From F23-B02 sp963625685 (GTDB lineage: Bacteria; Bacillota; Clostridia; Oscillospirales; Oscillospiraceae), in contig CAVFTR010000009.1 of assembly GCA_963625685.1 (NCBI GenBank), positions 1 through 64,000 of the forward strand: a DNA stretch of 64,000 nucleotides, written 5' to 3'. The notes under the pieces were generated by a model that did not search any database, was not told where the DNA came from, and saw only the letters and a list, made by a program, of their open reading frames with translations. Of this stretch, positions 33,345 to 42,763 are shown piece by piece. Positions within the stretch are counted from its first letter, which is position 1. Every line of letters begins with the position of its first letter. Both the position numbers and the translations under genes were made by a program.

Positions 33345-33372
33345 ACTGTCAAAAGGTATACCTTGTGACAGT
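33345..33372. promoter_or_regulatory. proximal BspA-gene palindrome
   Basis: 28-bp palindrome with one mismatched pair: left arm ACTGTCAAAAGGTA, right arm TACCTTGTGACAGT. It ends 27 bases before the start codon and is preceded by cttg, as at 7080. Confidence 0.75.
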
Positions 33373-33399
33373 ACGCGTGAAAAAATCGGGAGGAAAACA

Positions 33400-35550
33400 A
33401 TGAAGAAACGAATACTAAGCCTGCTGCTCGTGCTGCTGATGGTGGTGTCGCTTGTGCCGACCGCGGTACTGGCGGAGGATGATATTGTTGCCTATGAAGT
33501 CACCGGCGGCAATATCTATTTCAATAAATCGACAGGGGAAATAACAGGCTGCGATAACTTAGTAACGGAAGCGGTTATTCCGTCTGAGATAGATGGTGTT
33601 AAGGTGACGAACATTGGAGAGTATGCATTCTCCGGCTGCACGGGACTTACGAGCATAAATGTTGCGGAGGGCAATGCTTCTTACAGCTCAAATGACGGGG
33701 TGCTTTTCAACAAGGAAAAGACAAAGCTTGTTCGGTATCCGGAAGGAAAAACTGCGGCTTCATATACGATACCAGATAACGTGACGAGCATAGAGCCTTG
33801 CGCATTCTACGGCTGCACGAGCTTGGCGAACGTAACGATCCCGAACAGCGTGACGAGCATCGGCAATGGTGCATTTATCAACTGTTATGACCTAACAGAT
33901 ATCACGATTCCGAACAGCGTAACGAGTATTGGCTGTAGGGCATTCTATTGCTGTGGGAGACTTGAAAGCATAACAATTCCAAGCAGCGTGACAAGTATCG
34001 CTACCAATGCATTCGGTGGCTGCACGAGTCTTACGAGCATTACAATCCCTGACAGTGTTACAAGCATTGGCAGACTTGCATTTGAACGCTGCACGGGACT
34101 AACGAGTATAAATGTAACCGATGCAAATATGGCATATTGCTCTGATAACGGAATCTTGTTTAATAAGGATAAAACAGAGCTCATCCAATATCCTGAGGGA
34201 AAGACAGACACTTCTTATGTGATCTGCAGCGGCGTTACAAACATCGGGGAATTAGCATTTATCAACTGCATTGGACTAACGAGTATCACAATCCCTAACA
34301 GTGTTGAGAGCATCGACAACAATGCATTCAGTGGCTGTACGGGACTAACTAGTATCACAATTCCTAACAGCGTTGTGAGCATCGACTACAATGCATTCAG
34401 TGGCTGTACGGGACTAACCAGTATCACAATTCCTAAAAGCGTTGAGAACATCGACAACAGTGCATTCAGTAGATGCACTGGATTAACGAGTATAAATGTA
34501 CACGACGCAAATACGGTATACAGTTCTGATGAAGGAGTTTTGTTCAATAAGGATAAAACAGAGCTTGTCCTGTACCCTGAGGGAAGAACAGATGCTTTTT
34601 ATACAGTTCCCGACAGCGTGACGAGCATAGGCGATTCTGCATTCAAGAGCTGCAAGAGCCTGACGAGCATTACGATGTCGAGCAGTGTTACAAACATTGG
34701 ACGGGATGCATTCGATGGCTGTACGGGACTAACGAGTGTCACGATTCCCGATAGCGTGAAATACATCGGCAACAATGCATTCTGTGGTTGCACAAGCATG
34801 ACGAGTGTCACAATCCCGTACAGTGTGACGGACATAAGCTTTGGCACATTTCAAAATTGCGAGAGCCTGACGAGTGTTACTATATCTGACGGCGTGAGGC
34901 GTATCGGCAGTTGTGCCTTCTCAAACTGTACTGGTCTTACGAGCATCACTATTCCTGATAGTGTTATGATAATCAGAGACAACGCGTTTTTGGATTGTTC
35001 AAGTCTAACAGACGTTTATTACACTGGCAGCGAAGAACAATGGAACACAATTAATATCGAGCGAGACAATGAAGCTCTCACCAATGCCACCATCCATTGT
35101 ACCGGTGAGACGCATACTCATAATTACGTTGACGGCGCATGCACTATCTGCGGAGCGAAAGACCCGAATTATGGCGGCAAGCACAACTACACGAAAGAAG
35201 TGACAGAGCCCACCTGCACCGAAGAGGGCTACACCACTTACACTTGTACGCTCTGCAGCTATAGTTACACATCGGATAAAACTCCAGCTACGGGTCACAG
35301 TCCCAAACTCCGCAACGCAGTCGAGTCCACCTGCACCGAGGCCGGCTATACCGGCGACGAGGTATGTACGATCTGCGGCGATGTGCTATCGCAGGGCGAG
35401 GTCATCGAGGCGACGGGCCATCACTTCAAGGGCAATACCTGCACAGTCTGCGGAGATACGCGCTCGACAGCCGACACCATCCGTGCATGGTTCCAGGATA
35501 CGATAAGCACAGTCAAGAACCTGATCGACAAACTTTTCGGCAGAATATAA
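33400..35550 (+). CDS. BspA-like leucine-rich-repeat secreted protein
   Basis: 716 aa. Signal peptide nearly identical to that at 7136 (MKKRILSLLLVLLMVVSLV, cleavage after ALA). About 20 BspA/LRR_5 repeats (FxGCTGLTSITIPNSVxSI) fill residues 60-560, interrupted at intervals by a variant block containing SSDxGVLFNKDKTELV.YPEGKT. The C-terminal about 140 residues have repeated HxH..C..C units (CTICGAKDP, CTLCSYSY, CTICGD, CTVCGD) as in many gut surface proteins. There is no SLH or sortase signal, so attachment is unclear; it may be released or bound by the Cys-rich part. Markedly lower GC than neighbours. A gggagg site precedes the ATG. Confidence 0.9.
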   Translation: MKKRILSLLLVLLMVVSLVPTAVLAEDDIVAYEVTGGNIYFNKSTGEITGCDNLVTEAVIPSEIDGVKVTNIGEYAFSGCTGLTSINVAEGNASYSSNDGVLFNKEKTKLVRYPEGKTAASYTIPDNVTSIEPCAFYGCTSLANVTIPNSVTSIGNGAFINCYDLTDITIPNSVTSIGCRAFYCCGRLESITIPSSVTSIATNAFGGCTSLTSITIPDSVTSIGRLAFERCTGLTSINVTDANMAYCSDNGILFNKDKTELIQYPEGKTDTSYVICSGVTNIGELAFINCIGLTSITIPNSVESIDNNAFSGCTGLTSITIPNSVVSIDYNAFSGCTGLTSITIPKSVENIDNSAFSRCTGLTSINVHDANTVYSSDEGVLFNKDKTELVLYPEGRTDAFYTVPDSVTSIGDSAFKSCKSLTSITMSSSVTNIGRDAFDGCTGLTSVTIPDSVKYIGNNAFCGCTSMTSVTIPYSVTDISFGTFQNCESLTSVTISDGVRRIGSCAFSNCTGLTSITIPDSVMIIRDNAFLDCSSLTDVYYTGSEEQWNTINIERDNEALTNATIHCTGETHTHNYVDGACTICGAKDPNYGGKHNYTKEVTEPTCTEEGYTTYTCTLCSYSYTSDKTPATGHSPKLRNAVESTCTEAGYTGDEVCTICGDVLSQGEVIEATGHHFKGNTCTVCGDTRSTADTIRAWFQDTISTVKNLIDKLFGRI

Positions 35551-35575
35551 TTGCAGCATAACATGAGAATAAAAC

Positions 35576-35605
35576 CCGCACCGCAGTTTTCTGCGGTGCG
35601 GTTTC
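35576..35605 (+). terminator. bidirectional terminator
   Basis: 11-bp stem ccgcaccgcag / ctgcggtgcgg with tttt loop, T-rich on both outer sides. It ends the BspA transcript and the YhgE operon. Confidence 0.85.
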
Positions 35606-35620
35606 TTATCAAATTCAGTA

Positions 35621-37660
35621 TCAGCCGCCGTGCATGAGGCCGGCGGTGTTTGCCTTGCTCTCGTTCGAGCGCCTGAGATAGGGCTTGCAGACGCTGTGCA
35701 GCAGTATCCCGCCAGGGATGGCGATGACGGCCATCAGCAGCAGAACGAGTACGCACTTGAAGTAAGTGCCGTTGTAGCTGCCCGCGATCGTCTCGCGCAT
35801 CGCGTTCATCGAATACTTGAACGGCATGACGCCGTAGAGCACCTGGAAGAACTTCGGCAGCATCTCGACTGGGTAGGTGCCGCCCGAGCCCGCGACCTGA
35901 ATGACCAGCACTATGATCGAAAGCGCTTCGCCCGTGCTGCCGAGGGCAAACACAAAGCCGTAGTTTATAAGCGTTGCGACAAGGCTTGACAGCGCCGCCG
36001 CGAGCCAGAACAGGAAGGGATTATAGCACTGTATGCCTATGTAGTAGAGGTTGCCGAGCACCGTCATGAGCGCGGTGAGCTGGCCGATGGCGAAGAATAC
36101 GAAGTAGCGGCCGAAGTAGGCCTCGGTGACGCTCAGCGTGGGGAACTCCTCGCGGCGCTTTATGTGCGGATGCATGAGGCTGACGCTCAGCAGGGCGCTT
36201 GCCCATATCGCCAGCACAGTGTAGAACGGAGCCATGCCGGAGCCGAAATGATCGAGCGCGTAGACCCTGACGACCTCGAGGCTCGCGGGGGAGGAGATGT
36301 AGTCGACGAGGCTGCTCACGTCGTTGTTCATGAGGTCGACGATGTTCGAGACGCTCTCGGACGAGCGCAGCTCGTTTACGTTAGACTGCACGTTCGTCAC
36401 GAGATCGAGCATGGTGTTCATGACCTCGCGGGTGCTGTTTATGCTCTGCGTGCAGGAGCTGAGCGCGGAGGTGAACTGCTGAAGGGTCATCGCCTGGGCG
36501 TCGACGTCGCCCTGTATCTGGGCGATCAGCGAGTCGAGGTTGTTCAGCGAATCCTGGAGCGTGGTCATGGAATTTATGAGATTGCTGTCGATATTGGTCT
36601 GCTGGAGGATATCGTCGAAGCGGACAACGCTCTGATGCAGCTGCTTGTTCACGTCGTAGTACAGGTCGTCCAGTATCTCGGCCTCGTACTCGTTTATTCC
36701 GCCCTCGCCGTACAGCGCGTCCCAGTCGATATAGGTCTTGCCCGCGCCGGCCGGGTCGCCGCCGGTCGCCTCGTCGAGGCGCTCAACGGTGTTGCGCAGC
36801 TGCTCGGAGGTGTTTCTTATGGCGTCTGCCGAGTAGATGACGTCCTCCTTGCTGGTCGCAAGGCGATCCTGCATGTTGGAGATGCTCTTTCGGCTGTTGC
36901 TGAGCATTTTTACGACGTCGGGGAGCAGATTGCTGGTCATCGTCGTGACGTTCAGCGCAGACTGCGTGACCGATGCCATGGAGTCCATGATCGAGACATA
37001 GGTGCGCAGGTCGGTTTTTATGTTCTCCAGCTGATCGTCAAGGTCCTCCAAGGAGAGGGAGGCGTCGCCGCTCATGCCCGCGAATACCGAGGTGAAGTTC
37101 GATATCTCGTCAACGAGCGAGGCGAGGAATATGCTGTTGACCTCGTCCTTTACGATGCTCTGCGCACGGTCTGTAACGCGGGAGGCGACCGCGTTCATTT
37201 TCTGGTTGTCGTAGTAGATAAGCTCGGGGCTTTCAAATTCGCCGTCGGTAAAGCCGAGCATGGCCGAGCTGAAGTCGGCAGGGATCACGAGCCCGGCGTA
37301 GTATTCGCCGCTGTACAGACCGTCCTGAACGGCCTGCTCGGAATCGACGAACTGCCAGTCTATCTGATTGTTGCTCTTGAGCTTTTCCACGATTATATTG
37401 CCGACGTTGAAATCAACGCCGAGGAAGGTCGTGCCCTCGTCCTCGCTGGCCACCGCGATCGTCAGATTCTGCGTCGAGTCGGGAGTGTAGGGGTCCCAGT
37501 TGGATATGATGTTGAACCACGCGTACAGACAGGGGATGAGAGCCAGACCGAAGACGCAGACGACCGCAACGACGCTCCTGCTCAGACGCCTTACGTCCGA
37601 ACGGATGACGGAGACAACATTTGAAGTTTTGTCCTTTAATCTATTCATTGCATTACTCAT
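35621..37660 (-). CDS. YhgE/Pip domain membrane protein (second of operon)
   Basis: 679 aa with the Pip layout: one N-terminal membrane segment (VVAVVCVFGLALIPCLYAWF) followed by NIISNWDPY, a long extracytoplasmic helical part (about 50-440) and five or six C-terminal membrane segments of the ABC-2 type (GSGGTYPVEMLPKFFQVLY). Relatives are phage receptors (Pip) or parts of type VII secretion-linked systems (EsaA-like). No ATPase is adjacent. The ATG overlaps the preceding gene stop by 8 bases; an ATG 12 bases further in fits the aagga site better. Confidence 0.85.
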   Translation of the reverse strand: MSNAMNRLKDKTSNVVSVIRSDVRRLSRSVVAVVCVFGLALIPCLYAWFNIISNWDPYTPDSTQNLTIAVASEDEGTTFLGVDFNVGNIIVEKLKSNNQIDWQFVDSEQAVQDGLYSGEYYAGLVIPADFSSAMLGFTDGEFESPELIYYDNQKMNAVASRVTDRAQSIVKDEVNSIFLASLVDEISNFTSVFAGMSGDASLSLEDLDDQLENIKTDLRTYVSIMDSMASVTQSALNVTTMTSNLLPDVVKMLSNSRKSISNMQDRLATSKEDVIYSADAIRNTSEQLRNTVERLDEATGGDPAGAGKTYIDWDALYGEGGINEYEAEILDDLYYDVNKQLHQSVVRFDDILQQTNIDSNLINSMTTLQDSLNNLDSLIAQIQGDVDAQAMTLQQFTSALSSCTQSINSTREVMNTMLDLVTNVQSNVNELRSSESVSNIVDLMNNDVSSLVDYISSPASLEVVRVYALDHFGSGMAPFYTVLAIWASALLSVSLMHPHIKRREEFPTLSVTEAYFGRYFVFFAIGQLTALMTVLGNLYYIGIQCYNPFLFWLAAALSSLVATLINYGFVFALGSTGEALSIIVLVIQVAGSGGTYPVEMLPKFFQVLYGVMPFKYSMNAMRETIAGSYNGTYFKCVLVLLLMAVIAIPGGILLHSVCKPYLRRSNESKANTAGLMHGG

Positions 37661-38108
37661 CCTTCACGGAGTGCTGCTCCTGTCCGCCGCTGCCGTCGGG
37701 AGCTTCCTCGTAATTGTCGTACTGAAAGCTGCCGGCCTCGTCGTTTTCGGGCGAATGGCTGCGGATGGCCTCCAGTATCGCCTCGGCGCGCCTGTCGATG
37801 ACGGCGTCCTGCGTCTGGGCGATAGCCGGAGCGGGCTCGTCGCTCTCGACCCTGGATATCATTTTCTTGAGCGTATAGTCCTGATACTCAATAACTATAA
37901 GCACTGCCGCGATAATGAACATGGAGACTATCCACAAAACGAGGAAGATCGTTTTTGAGCTGTTGGTGAAAAACAGCATCACGAGGAAGATAGTCGGCAC
38001 TATCAGCAGGCTTCGCAGAGCCATGCTCATGCGCCTGACGTTGTGCTCGTGCATCTGGCCGAGACACTCCATCAGGTCCTTATACTTTTTTTCGTACTGG
38101 GTATCCAT
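37653..38108 (-). CDS. small two-segment membrane protein between YhgE genes
   Basis: 151 aa. A helical N-terminus (KKYKDLMECLGQMHEHNVRR), two adjacent membrane segments (about 32-52 and 58-75), and a long acidic disordered C-terminus. No family recognised. It has an aggagagcact site 18 bases after the first YhgE gene and overlaps the second, so all three should be made together as a possible complex. Confidence 0.75.
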   Translation of the reverse strand: MDTQYEKKYKDLMECLGQMHEHNVRRMSMALRSLLIVPTIFLVMLFFTNSSKTIFLVLWIVSMFIIAAVLIVIEYQDYTLKKMISRVESDEPAPAIAQTQDAVIDRRAEAILEAIRSHSPENDEAGSFQYDNYEEAPDGSGGQEQHSVKDE

Positions 38109-38126
38109 AGTGCTCTCCTGTAGTTT

Positions 38127-40679
38127 TTACATCAATTCCGTCTTGTCCAGCTGCTCGTTCATGTACCTGTTTATGCCGCCGAGCGAGCGCTTTGCGAATA
38201 TGCCGATCAGAAGGCCGACGACGAAGAACAGCATCAGCTGCAGCAGATAGATAAGGTACTGATTCTGATACAGTCCCGCGATAGCCTCGCGCATCGCGTT
38301 GATGGCGTAGGGGAAGGGGAAGAACAGGTAGACCTGCTGGAAGAAGTCCGGCAGCAGCTCGATGGGGTAGGAGCCGCCGGAGCCGGCTATCTGGATAATA
38401 AGTATGACGACGATGAGCGCTCTGCCGATGTTGCCGAAGGCGACGGCAAAGGCGTAGGCCAGCATCGAGCATGCCAGCGAGGTCACAGCTCCCGAAAGCA
38501 GCAGCAGTCCGGGATGCACGCAGTCAACGCCGAGAATAATAAGGTTTCCGAGCATGATCACGAGCGCCTGAAGCTGACTTAGCAGGAAAAACAGCAGATA
38601 TCTGCCGAAAAAGCGCTGCTTCTCCGTTGCCTCGGGCACGGGTATGGGAGCGTCGCAGTTGACGATGGCGTTCAGGATAACGCAGCCCACCCAGATGGCG
38701 AGCATGGTGTAGAACGGCGTCATTGCAGCGCCGTAGGATTCGACGGGGTAGACGCTCTTTGACACCATGGATACCGGGCTCGACAGGAATTGGCCGATGC
38801 TCTCGGGGTCGACGTCGAGGAAATCGAAGACGTTCTGTATCGTGCTGTTGTCGGGGTTGCCCTCGAGCACGTCTATAAACTCGTTTATCCTGCTGCTGTA
38901 GGAGGTGAGCAGGTCCTTGACCTGGATAAGCGCGTTGTTTACCGCGCCGAAGGTATTGCCGAGCTCGTTCAATATGGGAGTGGCCTTGCCGAGAATGCCG
39001 CTGAGCTCGCCGAGCAGGGCGGATACCTCGCCGAGGCTGTCCTGAAGGTTGTTGAGCATCGTGTCGAGCATGGGGTAGACCGTTTCGGTGAGAGTGACTC
39101 TCGTGGTGCCGAGCAGGTCGCTTATAAGCTGCAGATCGTTTATAAGGTCGATGTCCCTGTTGCCGCTGAGGATATCGTCAAGAATATCCTGCGCGTCCTT
39201 TGAGCTCGTCTGCGCGCTGCTTATGGAGCTCGAGACGCCCGAGGTGTCGCTGCCGCTTGCAGAGCCTATGGCCTCAGCCGTGGCGCCGAGCGCGTCGATC
39301 TCCTGCTGCACGACCTTCGTATCGCTCTGAGCGGACAGGAGAGCCTCCTGACGTACCTCGGGATCGGAGGTGCTCTGCGCCTTGGTGAGGTTTGCCTGAA
39401 TGTTCGCTATACGGTCGTTGGTGTCGTCCTGCATGAAGCCGACGAGCGATTCCATCGACTGCTGCGTCTGGGACGCGTCGTTGAGATCGTTATAATCGTA
39501 GCCGGTGACGGCCGTGTATACGGAGGGCACGGCGACGGATTCGTAATCGGTCTTGATGGCCTCGATGAGGCTCTTGTTGTGCGAGGCGAGAACGCGGGTC
39601 TGCTGAGCGTCGACAGAGCCGCCGTTGAGGCCGAGCTTGTCGCGCAGCTGAGTGATCTTGTCGACGAGCTTGTTGAGCGCGGTGAGCGCATCCTCGACCT
39701 CGGTGTTCGTAAGACCCGAGTGTGTGAGGTAGTCTATGAGCTCCTTGTACTGCTTTTCAAGCTCCGCCAGCGCCGCCTTTGCCGCCTCCGCGTCGTCGGT
39801 GCCGCCGTTATAGAGCCTGTCGAGCTTGTATATCGCTTCATTCACCGAGTCCTGAAGCTCGAGGAGCATGCTGTTGACCTCCGCGTTTATGAGCGCAAGG
39901 TCCTGCTTGGTGTCGTCGATGTAAACTATCTGCTTTGAGATATTGACCCTCTCGTTGCCGATTAGATAAATCGAATAATTGAGGGTGTTGTTCGTGCGCT
40001 GGAGGGTGTTTATAAGCGCGTTGTTGGCGGCGATGAACTGATCTATGTTCTCGCTGTAGCTCACGAGGTTGTCGCTTATCCTCTTGAGCGTGTCCTTGAG
40101 CATGTCGGAGGAGGAGGTGCCCTGAACGTCGGAGGAGAAGGCGTTGAGCTTGTCAAACAGCGTCTCCACGACGGTCGAGATATATTTCTCGTTTACTATC
40201 TTCTTGACCTCGTCGCCGGCCGCCTCCACGACCTTTACGGCGACCGCGTTCTTTTTCTCGTTCTGATAGAATTTTATTGTCGGGCTGTACATATCCGTGC
40301 TCAGGAAATTGTACATATTATATGTAAAGTCGGGCTCGATGATGATCGCCGCGTAATACTTGCCCGCGTAGAGATCCTCAACGGCCTTGTCGGCGTCGTC
40401 AAGGAACACATAGCCGAAGTTCTCGTCGTCCCTTATCTCGTCAAGAAGGGTGTTGCCCATGTTGACGATGTTGCCCTCGGAATCCATATAGTCTCTGTCG
40501 TTTGAGACGACCGCTATGGTAACGCCGTCGGTCTTCCCGTAGGGATCCCAGAATGCATAGATGTTGAACCACGCATACAGGGCCGGCAGCACGAGGATCG
40601 CCAGTATGATGAGGAAGGCGAAGAAATTCCTGTACAGCGCCCTCAGATCATATTTAAAAATCCTGAAAACATTACGCAT
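38127..40679 (-). CDS. YhgE/Pip domain membrane protein (first of operon)
   Basis: 850 aa, same architecture as the product ending at 35621 but with a longer extracytoplasmic helical stalk (about 50-600): N-terminal segment FAFLIILAILVLPALYAWFN followed by IYAFWDPYG, and a C-terminal bundle with GSGGSYPIELLPDFFQQVY. The two copies are diverged paralogues. Start ATG at 40679 (MRNVFRIFKYDL) after aggag; an upstream in-frame start lacks a site. Transcription from a TTGACA/TACAAT promoter about 95 bases away. Confidence 0.88.
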   Translation of the reverse strand: MRNVFRIFKYDLRALYRNFFAFLIILAILVLPALYAWFNIYAFWDPYGKTDGVTIAVVSNDRDYMDSEGNIVNMGNTLLDEIRDDENFGYVFLDDADKAVEDLYAGKYYAAIIIEPDFTYNMYNFLSTDMYSPTIKFYQNEKKNAVAVKVVEAAGDEVKKIVNEKYISTVVETLFDKLNAFSSDVQGTSSSDMLKDTLKRISDNLVSYSENIDQFIAANNALINTLQRTNNTLNYSIYLIGNERVNISKQIVYIDDTKQDLALINAEVNSMLLELQDSVNEAIYKLDRLYNGGTDDAEAAKAALAELEKQYKELIDYLTHSGLTNTEVEDALTALNKLVDKITQLRDKLGLNGGSVDAQQTRVLASHNKSLIEAIKTDYESVAVPSVYTAVTGYDYNDLNDASQTQQSMESLVGFMQDDTNDRIANIQANLTKAQSTSDPEVRQEALLSAQSDTKVVQQEIDALGATAEAIGSASGSDTSGVSSSISSAQTSSKDAQDILDDILSGNRDIDLINDLQLISDLLGTTRVTLTETVYPMLDTMLNNLQDSLGEVSALLGELSGILGKATPILNELGNTFGAVNNALIQVKDLLTSYSSRINEFIDVLEGNPDNSTIQNVFDFLDVDPESIGQFLSSPVSMVSKSVYPVESYGAAMTPFYTMLAIWVGCVILNAIVNCDAPIPVPEATEKQRFFGRYLLFFLLSQLQALVIMLGNLIILGVDCVHPGLLLLSGAVTSLACSMLAYAFAVAFGNIGRALIVVILIIQIAGSGGSYPIELLPDFFQQVYLFFPFPYAINAMREAIAGLYQNQYLIYLLQLMLFFVVGLLIGIFAKRSLGGINRYMNEQLDKTELM

Positions 40680-40774
40680 ATCGGCTGATGCTCCTGACAG
40701 ACTTGAGAATGATGAATATGGAAAAAGGCAATAGTAGGCCAATTACAAAATGGTAACGATTTAGATACAATGGT

Positions 40775-40803
40775 ATTGTACAGGCAATATAAATAATTGT
40801 CAA
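40775..40803 (-). promoter_or_regulatory. promoter of the YhgE operon
   Basis: Minus strand -35 TTGACA (40798-40803), 17-base spacer, -10 TACAAT (40775-40780). The leader is about 90 bases. Confidence 0.75.
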
Positions 40804-40918
40804 GTAGACATAACCACATGAACATATAAAATTTTTGCACGATTGTGGTCGGTCAAAAATGCGACACTACATCTTGTATGTATAATCTTTTTTAGCAGGA
40901 ATTACATGCGCGCGGTGA

Positions 40919-40947
40919 GAATATAAGCCCCGTTTAAGGCAATGATA
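40919..40947 (+). promoter_or_regulatory. candidate sigma-G promoter of the spore protein gene
   Basis: -35 GAATA (40919-40923), 17-base spacer, -10 AATGATA (40941-40947). It fits the forespore sigma-G pattern (GAATA with CATxxTA-like -10) except for one base, which suits a SASP gene. Confidence 0.45.
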
Positions 40948-40997
40948 AGTATCGGGTCAAGAAAGCGGACCCAATACAGAAAAGGAGATGTAAAACC

Positions 40998-41198
40998 ATG
41001 TCTAACAATTCCAGTAATCATCTTGTTGTTCCCGCTGCACGCGAGGCAATGGAGAAGTTTAAGATGGAAGCGGCAAACGAGGTCGGCGTAAACCTCAAAA
41101 ACGGCTATAACGGCGATATCACCGCCCGCCAGGCAGGCTCCGTCGGCGGCCAGATGGTCAAGAAGATGATCCAGGCATACGAAAACGGTCTGAAGTGA
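40998..41198 (+). CDS. alpha/beta-type small acid-soluble spore protein
   Basis: 66 aa. It coats and protects spore DNA. Conserved blocks: LVVPAAREAMEKFKMEAANEVG (with the GPR protease site near FKMEAA) and the DNA-binding end GDITARQAGSVGGQMVKKMI. Strong aaaggagatg site. A single-gene unit with a terminator after it. Direct evidence that the host makes endospores. Confidence 0.95.
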   Translation: MSNNSSNHLVVPAAREAMEKFKMEAANEVGVNLKNGYNGDITARQAGSVGGQMVKKMIQAYENGLK

Positions 41199-41216
41199 TC
41201 CCGGCATAGAAGAAAG

Positions 41217-41249
41217 AAAACGATGCCTGCTTTTTCGGGCATCGTTTTT
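41217..41249 (+). terminator. bidirectional terminator between the spore protein gene and obg
   Basis: Stem aaacgatgcc / gggcatcgttt with T-runs on both outer sides; serves the SASP gene and the convergent obg gene. Confidence 0.85.
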
Positions 41250-41274
41250 CTACATTATATTACAGTGTTTAAAG

Positions 41275-42558
41275 TCAATCTCTGTACTCAAACTCGAGAT
41301 TATAGATGCTCACCGTGTCGCCGTCCTGAATACCCATGTCCTCCATGCGCTTGTAAACGCCGCTGTCGCGCAGAACGCGGTCAAAGTACATCATGCTCTC
41401 GTTGTCAGAGAAGTTTACCGAGGACATGAGCCTCTGCAGCCAGCCGCCCTCGACGACCCACACGTCGTCATATTTCTCGATCATCAGCGACTCGGAGGTG
41501 TCGATGACGGGCTCTGGCGGCACGTAGTCCGCCTCGAAGCGGATAACCGGCGGCAGCTCGCGCAGCTTTTCGGCCGCCGCGCTGACGAGCTCGCGCGTTC
41601 CGCTGTGAGTCGCGGCGCTCATCTCGAAAAATTCGTAGCCGAGAGCCTCAACATGGGCCTTGAGCCGCTCGATATTTTCGCGCTCGCCGCCGCACAGGTC
41701 GCATTTATTGGCTGCGACTATCTGCTTGCGCCCGGCAAGCTCGGCGGAATACTCCCTGAGCTCGGCGTTTATGGCGTCGAAGTCCTCGACCGGGTCGCGC
41801 CCCTCTGAGCCGGAAACGTCGACGAGATGTATCAGCAGGCGGCAGCGGTCGATGTGCCGCAGAAAATCGTGGCCGAGGCCCGCGCCCTCGGACGCGCCCT
41901 CGATTATGCCGGGGATATCGGCCATGACAAAGGAGCGCCCCTCGTCGACGTAAACGACGCCGAGATTGGGAAACAGCGTCGTGAAGTGGTAGTTTGCGAT
42001 CTTCGGGTGCGCCTTGCTGACGACGGACAGCAGCGTGGACTTACCCACGTTGGGGAATCCGACAAGGCCCACGTCGGCAAGTAGCTTCAGCTCGAGCGTT
42101 ATATCGTGCGCCTCGCCGGGAAGGCCGGGCTTTGCAAAGCGCGGCACCTGCCTTGTCGGCGTTGCGAAATGCTTGTTGCCCCAGCCGCCCTTGCCGCCGC
42201 GTGCGGCGATGAAGGGCTTGCCGTCGGACATGTCGTGCATTATGCCGCCGGTCTCGGTGTCTCTCACGAGCGTGCCGCGGGGCACGCGGATATACAGGCT
42301 CTCGCCGTCCTTTCCCGAGCAGCGCTTGCCCTGGCCGTCCGCGCCCGTACCGGCGACGTATTTGCGCTTGTATCTGAAGTCCATCAGGGTGGACATGTTA
42401 TCGTCTACCACGAAAACGATATCGCCGCCCCTGCCGCCGTCGCCGCCGTCGGGGCCGCCTGCCGCTACATACTTTTCGCGGTGGAAGGCGACTGCGCCGT
42501 TTCCGCCGTTTCCGGCCTTTATCGTTATCCGCGCTTTATCAACAAAAGAGGTAGCCAT
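41275..42558 (-). CDS. obg: Obg family GTPase
   Basis: 427 aa. Three parts: Gly-rich Obg fold (1-158, GGNGGNGAVAF, GGPDGGDGGRGGD), G domain (about 160-330: GFPNVGKS, DIPGIIEGA, NKCD), and the C-terminal OCT domain (about 350-427). Acts in 50S ribosome assembly and stress/sporulation control. Start ATG after gaggtgaaat. It lies 250 bases downstream of rpmA; a terminator and a long foldback separate them, unlike the tight rplU-rpmA-obg clusters of many Firmicutes. Confidence 0.95.
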   Translation of the reverse strand: MATSFVDKARITIKAGNGGNGAVAFHREKYVAAGGPDGGDGGRGGDIVFVVDDNMSTLMDFRYKRKYVAGTGADGQGKRCSGKDGESLYIRVPRGTLVRDTETGGIMHDMSDGKPFIAARGGKGGWGNKHFATPTRQVPRFAKPGLPGEAHDITLELKLLADVGLVGFPNVGKSTLLSVVSKAHPKIANYHFTTLFPNLGVVYVDEGRSFVMADIPGIIEGASEGAGLGHDFLRHIDRCRLLIHLVDVSGSEGRDPVEDFDAINAELREYSAELAGRKQIVAANKCDLCGGERENIERLKAHVEALGYEFFEMSAATHSGTRELVSAAAEKLRELPPVIRFEADYVPPEPVIDTSESLMIEKYDDVWVVEGGWLQRLMSSVNFSDNESMMYFDRVLRDSGVYKRMEDMGIQDGDTVSIYNLEFEYRD

Positions 42559-42597
42559 ATTTCACCTCACTATAAATATTGGTTATTGGTGTTTTGC

Positions 42598-42761
42598 TCA
42601 GGGTCTGTCATGCAGACAATTCAAGAGCATTTGGCGAGGGCTTTTGAGTAGGAAAAAGGCTTTCTTTTGCGGGAATACTTTGTGTATTTCAAAAAAGAAT
42701 AACGCATTTCCGGCTCAAAAGAGCCGCCAAAGGCCGCAGAGTTGTCTGTATGACAGGACCC
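42598..42761. repeat. long intergenic foldback element
   Basis: Imperfect inverted repeat of about 22 bases at the ends (agggtctgtcatgcagacaa at 42600 and ttgtctgtatgacaggaccct at 42741). A second inner pair (catttggcgagggcttttga and ggctcaaaagagccgccaaa) extends the foldback over about 160 bases. No coding capacity. The shape is that of a MITE-like element. It lies between rpmA and obg. Confidence 0.6.
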
Positions 42762-42763
42762 TA

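Noticed and set aside
36164..37624. 486-codon open frame opposite the second YhgE gene
   Set aside because: Antisense shadow without a ribosome binding site or domains; the minus-strand YhgE reading is clearly real.
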